Origin: Mesorhizobium tamadayense
GTDB lineage: Bacteria > Pseudomonadota > Alphaproteobacteria > Rhizobiales > Rhizobiaceae
Assembly: GCF_003863365.1 (NCBI RefSeq)
Contig: NZ_RQXT01000002.1
Coordinates: 62,001-126,000, forward strand
Length of the DNA: 64,000 nucleotides
Direction: 5' to 3'
The position numbers and the translations under genes were made by a program. Below the pieces are notes generated by a model, which was given only the letters and a program-made list of their open reading frames with translations, was not told the DNA's origin and did no database searches. Below, piece by piece: positions 25,180 to 33,373 of the stretch. The stretch's first letter is position 1, and every line of letters begins with the position of its first letter.

Positions 25180-25944
25180 ATGCGCAAGCTTCTCGTCATC
25201 GGCATCGGCGCCGGCAATCCCGAACATATGACCGTGCAGGCCATCAACGGCCTGAACCGGGCCGATGTGCTGTTCATTCCCGACAAGGGCGCCGGGAAGA
25301 GCGATCTCGCGGAGCTGCGCCGGCAGATCTGCGACCGCTTCGTCACCAACCCTGAATCGCGCCGCGTCGAGTTCGACGTGCCGGTTCGCGCCGAGCCGAC
25401 ATCGTCCTATCGCGTGACGGTCGACGACTGGCACGAAGCGATCGCCGAAATCTATGAGGCCCTGATCCGCGACGAGCTGGCCGAAGACGGCTGCGGCGCC
25501 TTCCTGATCTGGGGCGACCCTTCGCTCTACGACAGCGCGCTGCGCATCCTGGAGCGCGTGCGCCACAGAGGCAATGTCGGTTTCGAGTTCGAGGTCATTC
25601 CGGGCATCACCGCCATCCAGGCACTGGCCGCGAGCCACGCGACGGCGCTCAACCGCATCGGCGATGCGATCCTGGTCACCACAGGCCGCCGGCTGACCGA
25701 AGAGGGGCTGCCGGCAAACGCCGGAAGCACGGTTGTCATGCTCGACGGCAAATGCGCCTTCAACACGCTGGCCGACCAGGATGTCTTCATCCAGTGGGGC
25801 GCCTATCTCGGCACGCCGGACGAGATCATCCTATCCGGCCGGCTCGGCGATGTCGGTGCCGAGATCGAAAGGGTCCGCGAGGAAGCCAGGCGGAAAAAGG
25901 GCTGGATCATGGACATCTATCTGCTGCGAAAACCAGGGCAGTAA
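25180..25944 (+). CDS. cobF: Precorrin-6A synthase (deacetylating)
   Basis: A 254-residue SAM-dependent methyltransferase that methylates C-1 of precorrin-5 and releases acetate in the aerobic cobalamin pathway. The opening KLLVIGIGAGNPEHMTVQAI and the TP-methyltransferase motifs FLIWGDPSLYDSALRI and EVIPGITAIQALAASHATALN are intact, and the end DIYLLRKPGQ is typical. A CAGGAG ribosome site precedes ATG 25180. No other cobalamin gene and no riboswitch-like leader is seen in the window, so it is an isolated pathway gene. Confidence 0.9.
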   Translation: MRKLLVIGIGAGNPEHMTVQAINGLNRADVLFIPDKGAGKSDLAELRRQICDRFVTNPESRRVEFDVPVRAEPTSSYRVTVDDWHEAIAEIYEALIRDELAEDGCGAFLIWGDPSLYDSALRILERVRHRGNVGFEFEVIPGITAIQALAASHATALNRIGDAILVTTGRRLTEEGLPANAGSTVVMLDGKCAFNTLADQDVFIQWGAYLGTPDEIILSGRLGDVGAEIERVREEARRKKGWIMDIYLLRKPGQ

Positions 25945-25997
25945 GGCAATAGGCGTCGTCGATTTCGTGCGCGTTGAGCAACTCTAGGACATCCATC

Positions 25998-26056
25998 CTA
26001 CTGCCATACTACTGCCCTACTGCCCTACTGCCCTACTGCAATACTGCAATACTGCC
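25998..26056. repeat. Tandem 8-bp repeat array between cobF and modE
   Basis: The unit ACTGCCCT recurs head to tail about six times, with ACTGCAAT variants at the right end. It fills the space between the cobF stop and the modE-like stop codon. The unit is too short and unspaced to be a CRISPR array. Confidence 0.85.
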
Positions 26057-26397
26057 TATCCGGCGTCGATCTCGGCTTGCAAAGCGTGCATATGGACAGC
26101 GGCTGCGGAAGCGGCGGCCCGCTCGATGGCACGAAACCGGCTAACCACGGCAAGACCGACCGACGTCAATTGCGCGCCGCCGCCTTTCCTGCCGCCGGTC
26201 TGCGCAGCAACCAGCGGCTTGCCGAACACCCGGTTCATGTCCTCGACCAGGTCCCAGGCGTGCTTGTAGGACATCTCCATGCCGCGCGCCGCGGCCGAGA
26301 TCGAGCCGAAGGCGGCGATCTGCTCCAGCAACTCGATCTTGCCCGGACCAATTCGTCCGTCGGGGTCGAGATTTATCCGCAGGCTCAGCGATGGCAT
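26056..26397 (-). CDS. ModE-like HTH regulator without molybdate-binding domain
   Basis: A 113-residue winged-helix protein of the LysR-type/ModE N-terminal family: GKIELLEQIAAFGSISAAARGMEMSYKHAWDLVEDMNRVF with the family segment TGGRKGGGAQLTSVG. E. coli ModE has a further C-terminal pair of Mop/TOBE domains that bind molybdate. They are absent here, so metal sensing must be indirect or differ. It is the fourth gene after modA-modB-modC and is separated from modC by 85 bp containing a perfect 13-bp palindrome, a likely autoregulatory site. Confidence 0.85.
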   Translation of the reverse strand: MPSLSLRINLDPDGRIGPGKIELLEQIAAFGSISAAARGMEMSYKHAWDLVEDMNRVFGKPLVAAQTGGRKGGGAQLTSVGLAVVSRFRAIERAAASAAAVHMHALQAEIDAG

Positions 26398-26438
26398 CTC
26401 TTGTCCTCTGCGATCATCCTGAGATTACCCCCTCCGCC

Positions 26439-26475
26439 GCAATATCGCTATTCCAAAGCGACATAGCGATATTGC
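26439..26475. promoter_or_regulatory. Perfect 13-bp inverted repeat upstream of the modE-like gene
   Basis: GCAATATCGCTAT (26439-26451) and ATAGCGATATTGC (26463-26475) are exact complements separated by 11 bp. The ATCGCTAT half resembles ModE recognition sequences. It lies 42 bp upstream of the modE-like ATG and just after modC. Confidence 0.65.
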
Positions 26476-26482
26476 CCTTTCG

Positions 26483-27595
26483 TCAACCATCGGCCTCGAC
26501 CGGCAGCCCTGTCCCGGTCGTCGCGCTGTCGAAGCTCACCGTCTTGATCACCGCAAAGACCTTGCGGCCGAGCGCGAGGCGCAAGGTTTGCTTCGACTGT
26601 TCGGTGATGCGCGCCAGCACGATTGCGCCGTTGCAGTCGATGGCGATCTCCACTGTAGGCCCGACGCCTGGCCTGACCGCGGCGATCGTTCCCGCCAAGA
26701 TATTGAGCGCGCTGAGGCCCGCCGGTTGCTCGGTCGCGATCATCACATCGCGGGCCCGGATGCGGAGCCGCACGGGAGTTCCCGCCGGCCGTGCAAGGCG
26801 CGATATGCGGATCTCGCCGGCCGGCGAGCCAAGAACCGTCATGCCGAAAGCCTCGTCATGACGCAGCACCCTGGCGTCGAGCACCGCGCCGCCCTCGCCG
26901 CGCTCCTCCGCCGGCAAGAGGTCCAGCCGCTGCATGATTGCCTCGGCCGGACCGAAAGCCGCGACCTTGCCTTGCGAAAGCACCACCACGTCGCTCGCCA
27001 GCCGAGCCACCTCGGCGATGGAGTGGCTGACATAGGCGATCGGGATCTTCGTCTCGTCGCGCAGTCGCTCGATATAGGGCAGGATCTCGGCCTTGCGCGC
27101 CTCGTCGAGCGAGGCCAGCGGCTCGTCCATCAACAGCAGTTTCGGGCTGGCGAGCAGGGCGCGGCCGATCGCCACGCGCTGCTTTTCGCCACCGGACAGT
27201 TTGGCCGGCCGCCGGTCGAGCAGGTGGCCGATGCCGAGGAGATCGACCACCGCGTCCATATTGGCGTAGCGCTCGGACCACGGCGTGAACCAGCGGCCAT
27301 AGCGCAGATTGCCGGCGACGCTCATATGCGGGAAGAGCCGCGCATCCTGGAACACCATGCCGATCCGCCGCTTGTGCATCGGCACGAAGATACCCGCAGC
27401 GCTGTCGGCCAGCACGCGCCCGTCGACCGCGATGCGCCCCTTCTGCGGCCGGATCAGCCCGGCAATCAGGTTGATCAGCGTCGACTTGCCCGAACCCGAA
27501 GGCCCGAACAGCGCCGTCAGCCGGCCGGCGCTCTCGAAATTCGCCTCGATGGCAAAGTCGCCGAGACGGTGGCTGATGTCGACCGCGAGCGTCAT
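26483..27595 (-). CDS. modC: Molybdate ABC transporter ATP-binding protein
   Basis: A 370-residue ATPase with Walker A GPSGSGKST at 31-39, signature LSGGEKQR at 133-140 and Walker B LLLMDEP at 153-159. The C-terminal 130 residues form the TOBE/Mop domain usual in ModC (LSALNILAGTIAAVRPGVGPTVEIAIDCNG). The start is ATG 27595, overlapping the modB stop by ATGA. It energises uptake of molybdate through ModB. Molybdate feeds molybdenum-cofactor enzymes and, in rhizobia, nitrogenase or nitrate reductase. Confidence 0.94.
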   Translation of the reverse strand: MTLAVDISHRLGDFAIEANFESAGRLTALFGPSGSGKSTLINLIAGLIRPQKGRIAVDGRVLADSAAGIFVPMHKRRIGMVFQDARLFPHMSVAGNLRYGRWFTPWSERYANMDAVVDLLGIGHLLDRRPAKLSGGEKQRVAIGRALLASPKLLLMDEPLASLDEARKAEILPYIERLRDETKIPIAYVSHSIAEVARLASDVVVLSQGKVAAFGPAEAIMQRLDLLPAEERGEGGAVLDARVLRHDEAFGMTVLGSPAGEIRISRLARPAGTPVRLRIRARDVMIATEQPAGLSALNILAGTIAAVRPGVGPTVEIAIDCNGAIVLARITEQSKQTLRLALGRKVFAVIKTVSFDSATTGTGLPVEADG

Positions 27596-28296
27596 TCTAT
27601 GTCCATCCGCCGGCCGACCCGCCGCGCAAGGACCTCGGAGGCGACCAGCGCCACCATGGAGATGACGACAGAGATCAGTGTCAGCCTCAGCGCCCCGGCA
27701 TCGCCGCCAGGCACCTGCGTGAAGGTGTAGATCGCCGAGGGCAGCGTTTGCGTCTCGTTGGGGATGTTGGAGACGAAGGTGATGGTGGCGCCGAACTCGC
27801 CCATCGCCTTGGCGAAGGAGAGGATCGCGCCAGCGATCAGCCCGGGCAGGATCAGCGGCAGCGTGATGGTGGCGAACACCCAGAGTGGGTTGGCGCCGAG
27901 CGTGCCGGCGGCTGCCTCGATCTTGCGATCGACCGCCTCGATCGACAGCCGGATCGCCCGCACCATCAGCGGAAAGCCCATGACGCCGCAGGCGAGCGCA
28001 GCACCCGTCCAGCGGAACGAAAAGACGATGCCGAAATACTCGGCCAGGAACGCACCGGCCGGCCCGCGCCGGCCGAAGGTGAGCAGCAGCAGATAGCCGG
28101 TCACCACCGGCGGCAGGATCAGCGGCAGATGCACCAGCCCGTTGAGCAGGGTCTTGCCCCAGAACCGCCCCCGCGCCAGCAGGAGCGCGATCAGAATGCC
28201 CGGCGGCAGGCTGGCGAGCATCGCCACCGTCGCCACCTTGATCGACAGCCGGACCGCATTCCATTCGTCGGGAGTGAGGTCCAGCAGCCAGTTCAT
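27592..28296 (-). CDS. modB: Molybdate ABC transporter permease
   Basis: A 234-residue inner-membrane permease with five or six hydrophobic helices. The EAA loop, which docks to ModC, is EAAAGTLGANPLWVFATITLPLILPG (about residues 131-156). LPLILPPVVTGYLLL is the ModB-specific segment. It starts 19 bp after modA and overlaps modC, placing all three in one operon. Confidence 0.94.
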   Translation of the reverse strand: MNWLLDLTPDEWNAVRLSIKVATVAMLASLPPGILIALLLARGRFWGKTLLNGLVHLPLILPPVVTGYLLLLTFGRRGPAGAFLAEYFGIVFSFRWTGAALACGVMGFPLMVRAIRLSIEAVDRKIEAAAGTLGANPLWVFATITLPLILPGLIAGAILSFAKAMGEFGATITFVSNIPNETQTLPSAIYTFTQVPGGDAGALRLTLISVVISMVALVASEVLARRVGRRMDIE

Positions 28297-28315
28297 ACGC
28301 GGTGTAAGGTCTTTC

Positions 28316-29113
28316 TCAGTTGCTCGGCGCGAGCACCGTGAAACCCTGCTCCCTGAAGAGCGCGGCGGCCTTGGCCGACTCGACGCACTTCAGGAAGGCA
28401 GCCGAATGCTTGTCCTTCGAATCCGCCGTCTGGGCAATCGGATAGATGATCGGCGGGTGCGAATCCTCGGGGAAGGTTCCGACGACCTTGACGCCCTTCT
28501 CGGCATGCGCGTCGGTGGCGTAGACGATGCCGAGCGCGGCCTCGCCCGTCGACACCAGCTTCAGCGCAGCGCGCACATTCTCGGCCTGCGCGACCTTGCC
28601 TTCGACGGAGGACCAGACACCCAGCGATTCCAGCGCCGCCTTGCCGTATTTGCCGGCCGGCACCGCCTTCACGTCGCCTATGGCGAGCCTGTCGTCGCCG
28701 ATGAGCTCGGCGAGGTCAAAACCCTTTTCGACCTTGGCCTCGACCTTAGAATCCTTCGGCGCCACCAGCACGATCTGGTTGCCGAGCAGCTTCACTTCGG
28801 TATCCGGCTTGATCAGCTTCTTGTCGGAGAGGTATTTCATCCAGTCGAGGTCGGCCGAGACGAAAACATCGGCCGGCGCGCCGCCTTCGATCTGCTTGGC
28901 CAGCGCCGAGCTTGCCGCGTAGGATATAATCGCGGCTTCGCCGACCTCCGGCTCGCAAGCCTTGTTGACCGCATCGAGCGCGTCCTTGAGGCTCGCCGCG
29001 GCGAACACGATCAGCTTGTCGTCGGCGTGAGCAGCCGGCACGGCCGCGATCAATACCGCCGTCAGTCCACCGATGGCGATCGCCTTCAACCCAGAACCTT
29101 TGCGTGTCGGCAT
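28316..29113 (-). CDS. modA: Molybdate-binding periplasmic protein
   Basis: A 265-residue periplasmic solute-binding protein. A signal peptide ends near AAHADD (about residue 30). The ligand-site segments FAAASLKDALDAVNKA, ISYAASSALAKQIEGGAPADVFVSADLDWM and GEAALGIVYATDA match ModA. I take ATG 29113, which has a GGGGA ribosome site, over upstream in-frame starts. It is the first gene of the mod operon. A ModE-box-like sequence lies 39-63 bp upstream. Confidence 0.94.
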   Translation of the reverse strand: MPTRKGSGLKAIAIGGLTAVLIAAVPAAHADDKLIVFAAASLKDALDAVNKACEPEVGEAAIISYAASSALAKQIEGGAPADVFVSADLDWMKYLSDKKLIKPDTEVKLLGNQIVLVAPKDSKVEAKVEKGFDLAELIGDDRLAIGDVKAVPAGKYGKAALESLGVWSSVEGKVAQAENVRAALKLVSTGEAALGIVYATDAHAEKGVKVVGTFPEDSHPPIIYPIAQTADSKDKHSAAFLKCVESAKAAALFREQGFTVLAPSN

Positions 29114-29151
29114 GAAACTATCCCCAGGCTCCATTCGGCTCAAAGCCTCTC

Positions 29152-29176
29152 GATCGATATATCCAAATGAATATAA
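29152..29176. promoter_or_regulatory. ModE-box-like site upstream of modA
   Basis: CGATATAT-CCAAATGA-ATATAAC shows two AT-rich half-sites of the ATATA type in opposite orientation, similar to the known ModE box, at the expected distance before modA. The dyad is imperfect. The remainder of 29177-29346 (behind thyA) shows no gene. Confidence 0.45.
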
Positions 29177-29346
29177 CAAGGAAAGGCCCTTGCCGGGAGA
29201 CGGTCACGATTGTTGGTGGTGAATCGCCCTGCAATGAACATCCCGGACACAGCGCAGACGTCGCGTGAAGATCGGCGCATCCGACGCCATGGTCGGCACC
29301 AACTGACGGCGACTTTATCTGGGGATGCTTGAGCAGATTTCGCGGA

Positions 29347-30141
29347 TTACACCGCGATCGGCGCCTTGATGCTGGCGTCGGAAAAATAGTTCTCGAGGCG
29401 GAAATCCTCGAAACGGAAGGCAAAAAGGTCCTTCACGTCCGGGTTGATCCACATCGTCGGCAACGCCTTCGGCGTGCGCCGCATCTGCTCGCGCGCCTGC
29501 TCGAAATGGTTCGAGTAGAGATGCGCGTCGCCGAGCGTGTGGACGAAGTCGCCCGGCTTCAGCCCGGTCACCTGCGCGACCATCAGCGTCAGCAACGCGT
29601 AGGACGCGATGTTGAACGGCACACCGAGGAAGATATCGCCGGAGCGCTGGTAGAGCTGGCACGAGAGCCGGCCTTCCGAGACGTAGAACTGGAACAGGCA
29701 GTGGCAGGGCGGCAACGCCATCGCCTCCACTTCGGCCGGATTCCAGGCCGAAACGATCAGCCGGCGCGAATTGGGATTCTTGCGTATCTCCTTGAGAAGG
29801 CCCGCGATCTGGTCGATCTCGCCGCCATGTCCGTCCGGCCACGAGCGCCACTGCTTGCCGTAGACGGGACCGAGATCGCCATTCTCGTCGGCCCATTCGT
29901 CCCAAATGGTGACGCCGTTATCGTTGAGATATTTGATGTTGGTGTCGCCGGCCAGGAACCACAGCAGCTCATGGATGATCGACTTTAGATGCAGCTTCTT
30001 GGTGGTGGTGACCGGGAAGCCGCGCGAAAGGTCGAAGCGCATCTGGTGGCCGAACACCGAGCGTGTGCCGGTGCCGGTGCGGTCGCCACGATCGGCGCCG
30101 TTCTCTATCACATGCTTCAGCAGGTCGAGATATTGACGCAT
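29347..30141 (-). CDS. thyA: Thymidylate synthase
   Basis: A 264-residue enzyme, exactly the length of E. coli ThyA. It methylates dUMP to dTMP with methylene-tetrahydrofolate, producing dihydrofolate that FolA recycles. The catalytic cysteine is Cys146 in [14 protein letters not shown]. The folate/dUMP residues in [23 protein letters not shown] are intact, and the protein ends KAPIAV as usual. The start is ATG 30141. Confidence 0.96.
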   Translation of the reverse strand: MRQYLDLLKHVIENGADRGDRTGTGTRSVFGHQMRFDLSRGFPVTTTKKLHLKSIIHELLWFLAGDTNIKYLNDNGVTIWDEWADENGDLGPVYGKQWRSWPDGHGGEIDQIAGLLKEIRKNPNSRRLIVSAWNPAEVEAMALPPCHCLFQFYVSEGRLSCQLYQRSGDIFLGVPFNIASYALLTLMVAQVTGLKPGDFVHTLGDAHLYSNHFEQAREQMRRTPKALPTMWINPDVKDLFAFRFEDFRLENYFSDASIKAPIAV

Positions 30142-30264
30142 CGGCTTCACCTCGATTCGGGGTTTGAACAATCATAGCGCATGCGGCCGCCGGCGCCACG
30201 TCTGTCCGAGATCCTCCCCTTCCTCGCAGGGAGCGGGGGCCTTTTCAGAATTCGCTCTGGCGAG

Positions 30265-30324
30265 TTTTCGAGAACCGAAGCGGAGCGTACTTAAGGTACG
30301 TGAGCACCGGAAGCGCAGAAAACC
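30265..30324. repeat. Intergenic repeat, family C copy 2 (joined to family B)
   Basis: TTTTCGAGAACCGAAGCGGA, then the palindrome GTACTTAAGGTAC, then GTGAGCACCGGAAGCGCAGA. It is followed after four bases by family B copy 2, making a composite unit between thyA and the DUF2853 gene. Confidence 0.85.
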
Positions 30325-30328
30325 GCCC

Positions 30329-30377
30329 GCGCATGACCCCGAAAATCGAAATCGATTTTCGGAAGAGGTTCATGCGC
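30329..30377. repeat. Palindromic intergenic repeat, family B copy 2
   Basis: GCGCATGACCCCGAAAATCG ... CGATTTTCGG ... CATGCGC is a long palindrome centred near 30350. It matches copies at 23302 and 48258. Confidence 0.85.
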
Positions 30378-30413
30378 TGTAGTCGGCCGCCGGAGTAGAA
30401 TTGTCAGAAGGCC

Positions 30414-30725
30414 TCAGAGAGAACCCAGTTTGCCCAGATCCTTGGCGACCAGATAGTAGAAGGTCACGCGGCTCTTGGTGTTGTCGGCGGCCATCGCCTT
30501 GCAGGCCTTCTCGATCGAGGCGTCGGCCTTGGCGGCATCTGCGATGCCGAGCTTCTTGGCGACCCAGTTCTCCCGGACGCGCTCGAGCTCCTTCGGGTCC
30601 GTGCAGGAGACGAGCGAGGAATCGCGATTCCTGAGCGCGATGCCCAGATGCTTGACGATCTTCTCCACCGCATCGGCGCTGGCGCCGGCATCGTATTTCT
30701 TCACATCCGCAAGATAGTCGGCCAT
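30414..30725 (-). CDS. DUF2853 family protein
   Basis: A 103-residue helical protein opening MADYLADVKKYDAGASADAVEKIVKHLGIAL, the DUF2853 signature, with WVAKKLGI and ending in FYYLVAKDLGKLGSL. No role is established for this family. The ATG at 30725 follows a GAGGGGAAG ribosome site. It stands alone between the repeat cluster and the divergent tmRNA gene. Confidence 0.85.
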   Translation of the reverse strand: MADYLADVKKYDAGASADAVEKIVKHLGIALRNRDSSLVSCTDPKELERVRENWVAKKLGIADAAKADASIEKACKAMAADNTKSRVTFYYLVAKDLGKLGSL

Positions 30726-30929
30726 CAAACTTCCCCTCGTCGGCGCCACGGATCCGATGGATGAGGCTTGTGGCGCGCTGCGCAACTTGAGCGCTAGGTC
30801 AGAGACACCTCATCGCCGGCGGAGCTTCGATTGAGTGCGCGCGCAAGTCAACCCTCGGCTGCGCAGTTTGGAACAGGGGACAAGCGGCCCGTTTGCCCTT
30901 TCTTTTTCGATGATCGGTCCTTATATACG

Positions 30930-31260
30930 CTTCGTCGGCTTGACCGACTATGGCGATAAACAGGCGATGAAATAAGCCGTTCGGACCCGGGGGCGGTACC
31001 CGGCGCCTCCACCAAAAACCGCTCTCCCGAAAGGGAGCGGCTTTTGCTGGGGGCGAAATAGGATCGACGAAGGTGTAAAGATCGTACTTTCGCCCGGCAT
31101 TGTACCACCGTTATCGGGCTAAACTTATAGTTGCCAACGACAACTATGCGGAAGCTCGTCTCGCTGCTTAATGCGGCGCGAACGCTTCAAATCAAGCCCT
31201 AGAGGTTCGCACTTCTAGGCGGGGTTCGGAGGTACCTGGCAACAGAAACCTCCACTTCTC
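30930..31260 (+). ncRNA. ssrA: tmRNA, circularly permuted two-piece form
   Basis: The order of parts is inverted compared with one-piece tmRNA. The acceptor piece comes first and ends GCCTCC-ACCA at 31014. A processed spacer with a strong hairpin (about 31015-31047) follows. The coding piece then starts GGGGGCGAAATAGGATCGAC at about 31049. GGGGGCG pairs with CGCCTCC to form the acceptor stem. The tag frame at 31133-31171 reads ANDNYAEARLAA then TAA. Terminal hairpins follow at about 31199-31250. This permuted form is characteristic of alphaproteobacteria. It rescues stalled ribosomes and marks proteins for ClpXP. Outer ends are approximate. Confidence 0.9.
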
Positions 31261-31355
31261 CCTCCTCTCTTCTTTCCAAATCAATTGAACGGCCAAGGTG
31301 CGTCCGGCGCGCATGCGTCGTTCCTGCCTTGCCGTTCATCATCCATGGACAAGCA

Positions 31356-31914
31356 ATGCGAAACGATTTCGATCGATTCTTCGTGCTGACCGGCGGTCCC
31401 GGGTCCGGCAAGACCACGCTCATCGAAGCGCTGAAGGCCATGGGCTTCGCGACGGCGCCCGAGGCAGGGCGCGGCATCATCCGCGACCAGATGGCGATCG
31501 GCGGCCCTGCCCCTTCCCTGGCAGGACCGGGCGCTCTTTGCCGAGCTGATGCTGTCATGGGAGCTACGCTCCTGGCACGCCGCGCATGGTGAGCCCGGCC
31601 CCGTTTTCTTCGATCGCGGCGTGCCGGACGTGATCGGCTACCTGAGGCTCTGCGGCCCGCCGGCGCCTGATCACATCAAAAACGCGGCGACCGAATTCCG
31701 TTATGCCCGCCGCGTTTTCATCGCGCCGCCATGGCCCGAAATCTTCACCCCTGACGAGGAGAGGAAACAGACGCTCGACGAGGCCGAGCGCACCTTCCAA
31801 TCGGTGGCCGGGGCCCACGCCGATCTCGGCTACGACCTTGTGCCCTTGCCGCTCGCACCGGTCGAGGAGCGCGCGCGCTTCTTCCTCGACGCGGCCGGAT
31901 TGTCGCGGACATGA
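31356..31914 (+). pseudogene. P-loop ATPase/kinase-like gene interrupted by a +1 frameshift
   Basis: The first part (from ATG 31356) reads MRNDFDRFFVLTGGPGSGKTT with Walker A at residues 13-21 and continues to DQMAIGGPA. Sense then moves to another frame, LPWQDRALFAELMLSWELRSWHAAHG, running to the stop at 31914. One extra C in the run CCCC at 31510-31513 explains the shift: removing it restores one frame of about 185 residues, including FFDRGVPDVIGYLRL. The family (AAA_28-like) is common in rhizobia and its substrate is unknown. It may be a true pseudogene or a sequencing error. Confidence 0.75.
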
Positions 31915-31940
31915 AAAAGGCCGGGCAAGCCCGGCCTTTT
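31914..31940. terminator. Bidirectional intrinsic terminator
   Basis: AAAAAGGCCGGGC (31914-31926) and GCCCGGCCTTTT (31929-31940) form a long perfect stem with A and T tails on both sides. It sits between the convergent P-loop pseudogene and the MFS exporter and can end transcription from both. Confidence 0.88.
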
Positions 31941-31960
31941 CCGATCTTTCGCGAGTTCTC

Positions 31961-33166
31961 TCACTCCGCCGGCGCTTCGATCGCTTCCCGCACGCGGCCG
32001 AGTGTCACCTTGGCCAGGGTGAACGAAATCACCGCGCAAAGCGTGATGCCGGCAACCATCGGCAAAGGCGTGCCGTCGAAGAAGATGCCCGCGACACCCA
32101 TGGCCAATGCGCCGATGGCGAAGTGCAGCGTGCCCATCAGCGCCGAGGCGGTGCCCGCGATCTCGCCATGCTCTTCCATGGCCAGCACAGAAGTGGTCGG
32201 GATGACCAGCCCGAGGAAGCCGTAGCCGACAAAGAGCAGCGCCGCCATCACGTCGAGCCGGTCGACGCCCGAAGCCATGATCGCGAACAGCGCAACCATT
32301 ACCGTGGCATATCCGGTCACCGCGACCCACACGACCCGCTTCAAGCCAAAGCGGTCCGCCAGCAATCCGGTCAGCTGCGACATGCCGATGAAGGCGACCG
32401 CATTGATCGAGAAGAACACGCTGTAGACCGACGGCGACAGGCCGTAGTGGTCGATCAGGATGAAGGACGAGCTCGACAGATAGACGAAGAAGCTCGCAAT
32501 GCCGAAGCCGGCGATCGCCACCAGGCCGAGGAAGTTGCGGTCACCCATGAGGTAACGATAGCCGGCGAGCGCCGTGCCGAAGGACGAGCTGGCGCGCTCC
32601 TCGACCGACCGCGTCTCCTTGAGCGAGGTGGCGAGCAGGATGGTGGCTAAAGCCGCAGCGCCCGTTACGGTCCAGAACACGGCGCGCCAGCCGAAGCTCT
32701 CGATGATCTGGCTGCCGGTGAGTGGCGCGAGGATCGGCGACACTGAGAACACCAGCATCAGCAGCGACATCAACTTTGCGGCCTCGTTGCCGGTGTGCAG
32801 GTCGCGCACGATGGCCCGCGGAATGGCCATGCCGGCGCTGGCGCCGAGCCCTTGCAGGAAGCGGAAGGCGATCAGCCATTCGATGGTCGGCGCCATGGCC
32901 GAGCCGACGCCGCCGACCATGAACAGCGCGAGACCGGCATAAAGCGGCAGCTTGCGCCCGACCATGTCTGAGATCGGTCCGACGACGATCTGACCGAAGC
33001 CCATCGACAGGAAGAAAATCAACAGGCTCATCTGCACGGCGGCGGTGCCGGCATGCAGATCCTCGCCGATCGAGGGCAGCGCGGGAAGATACATATCGAT
33101 GGCGAACGGGCCGATTGCGGACAACAAGCCGAGCACGACCGCGATGCGGAGGAATTTGGGACTCAT
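31961..33166 (-). CDS. Bcr/CflA-type multidrug MFS exporter
   Basis: A 401-residue transporter with 12 hydrophobic helices. The N-terminal segment GPFAIDMYLPALPSIGEDL is the mark of the Bcr/CflA drug-resistance subfamily (DHA1). GQIVVGPISDMVGRKLPL is the MFS loop 2-3 motif. It should expel a drug or metabolite by proton antiport. The ATG at 33166 faces the TetR regulator at 33374, and the shared 207-bp gap holds two palindromes, so the TetR protein is the likely repressor. Confidence 0.9.
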   Translation of the reverse strand: MSPKFLRIAVVLGLLSAIGPFAIDMYLPALPSIGEDLHAGTAAVQMSLLIFFLSMGFGQIVVGPISDMVGRKLPLYAGLALFMVGGVGSAMAPTIEWLIAFRFLQGLGASAGMAIPRAIVRDLHTGNEAAKLMSLLMLVFSVSPILAPLTGSQIIESFGWRAVFWTVTGAAALATILLATSLKETRSVEERASSSFGTALAGYRYLMGDRNFLGLVAIAGFGIASFFVYLSSSSFILIDHYGLSPSVYSVFFSINAVAFIGMSQLTGLLADRFGLKRVVWVAVTGYATVMVALFAIMASGVDRLDVMAALLFVGYGFLGLVIPTTSVLAMEEHGEIAGTASALMGTLHFAIGALAMGVAGIFFDGTPLPMVAGITLCAVISFTLAKVTLGRVREAIEAPAE

Positions 33167-33313
33167 GATAGGGCTTCTTTCGGATTTGGTTGCCGCCGTG
33201 GTCCGGCGTCTACCCAAGGACGTTCCATCCCGCGGAAATCCGACATCCGAGGTCGAATTCATTCGTCTCTTTAGAGCGAATTGCATTCGTCTCGCTGGAG
33301 CGGACTTCCTTTA

Positions 33314-33345
33314 TTGTGTCCACAAATTTAGACAGGCTTGTCCAA
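33314..33345. promoter_or_regulatory. TetR operator palindromes between MFS exporter and TetR gene
   Basis: TTGTG-TC-CACAA (33314-33325) is a perfect palindrome. TTAGACAGG-CTTGTCCAA (33328-33345) is an 18-bp palindrome with seven of nine pairs matching. The second overlaps the -35 of the tetR promoter. Confidence 0.6.
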
Positions 33346-33366
33346 TTCGTCAATCACCGCTATATA
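33338..33366 (+). promoter_or_regulatory. Promoter of the TetR gene, probably leaderless transcript
   Basis: TTGTCC (33338-33343) and TATATA (33361-33366) are separated by exactly 17 bp. Only seven bases separate the -10 from the ATG at 33374, and there is no Shine-Dalgarno, so the mRNA probably starts at the ATG itself. Confidence 0.55.
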
Positions 33367-33373
33367 GATTTTT

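Noticed and set aside
25998..26056. Possible CRISPR array
   Set aside because: Units are 8 bp with no spacers, and no cas gene exists in the window.
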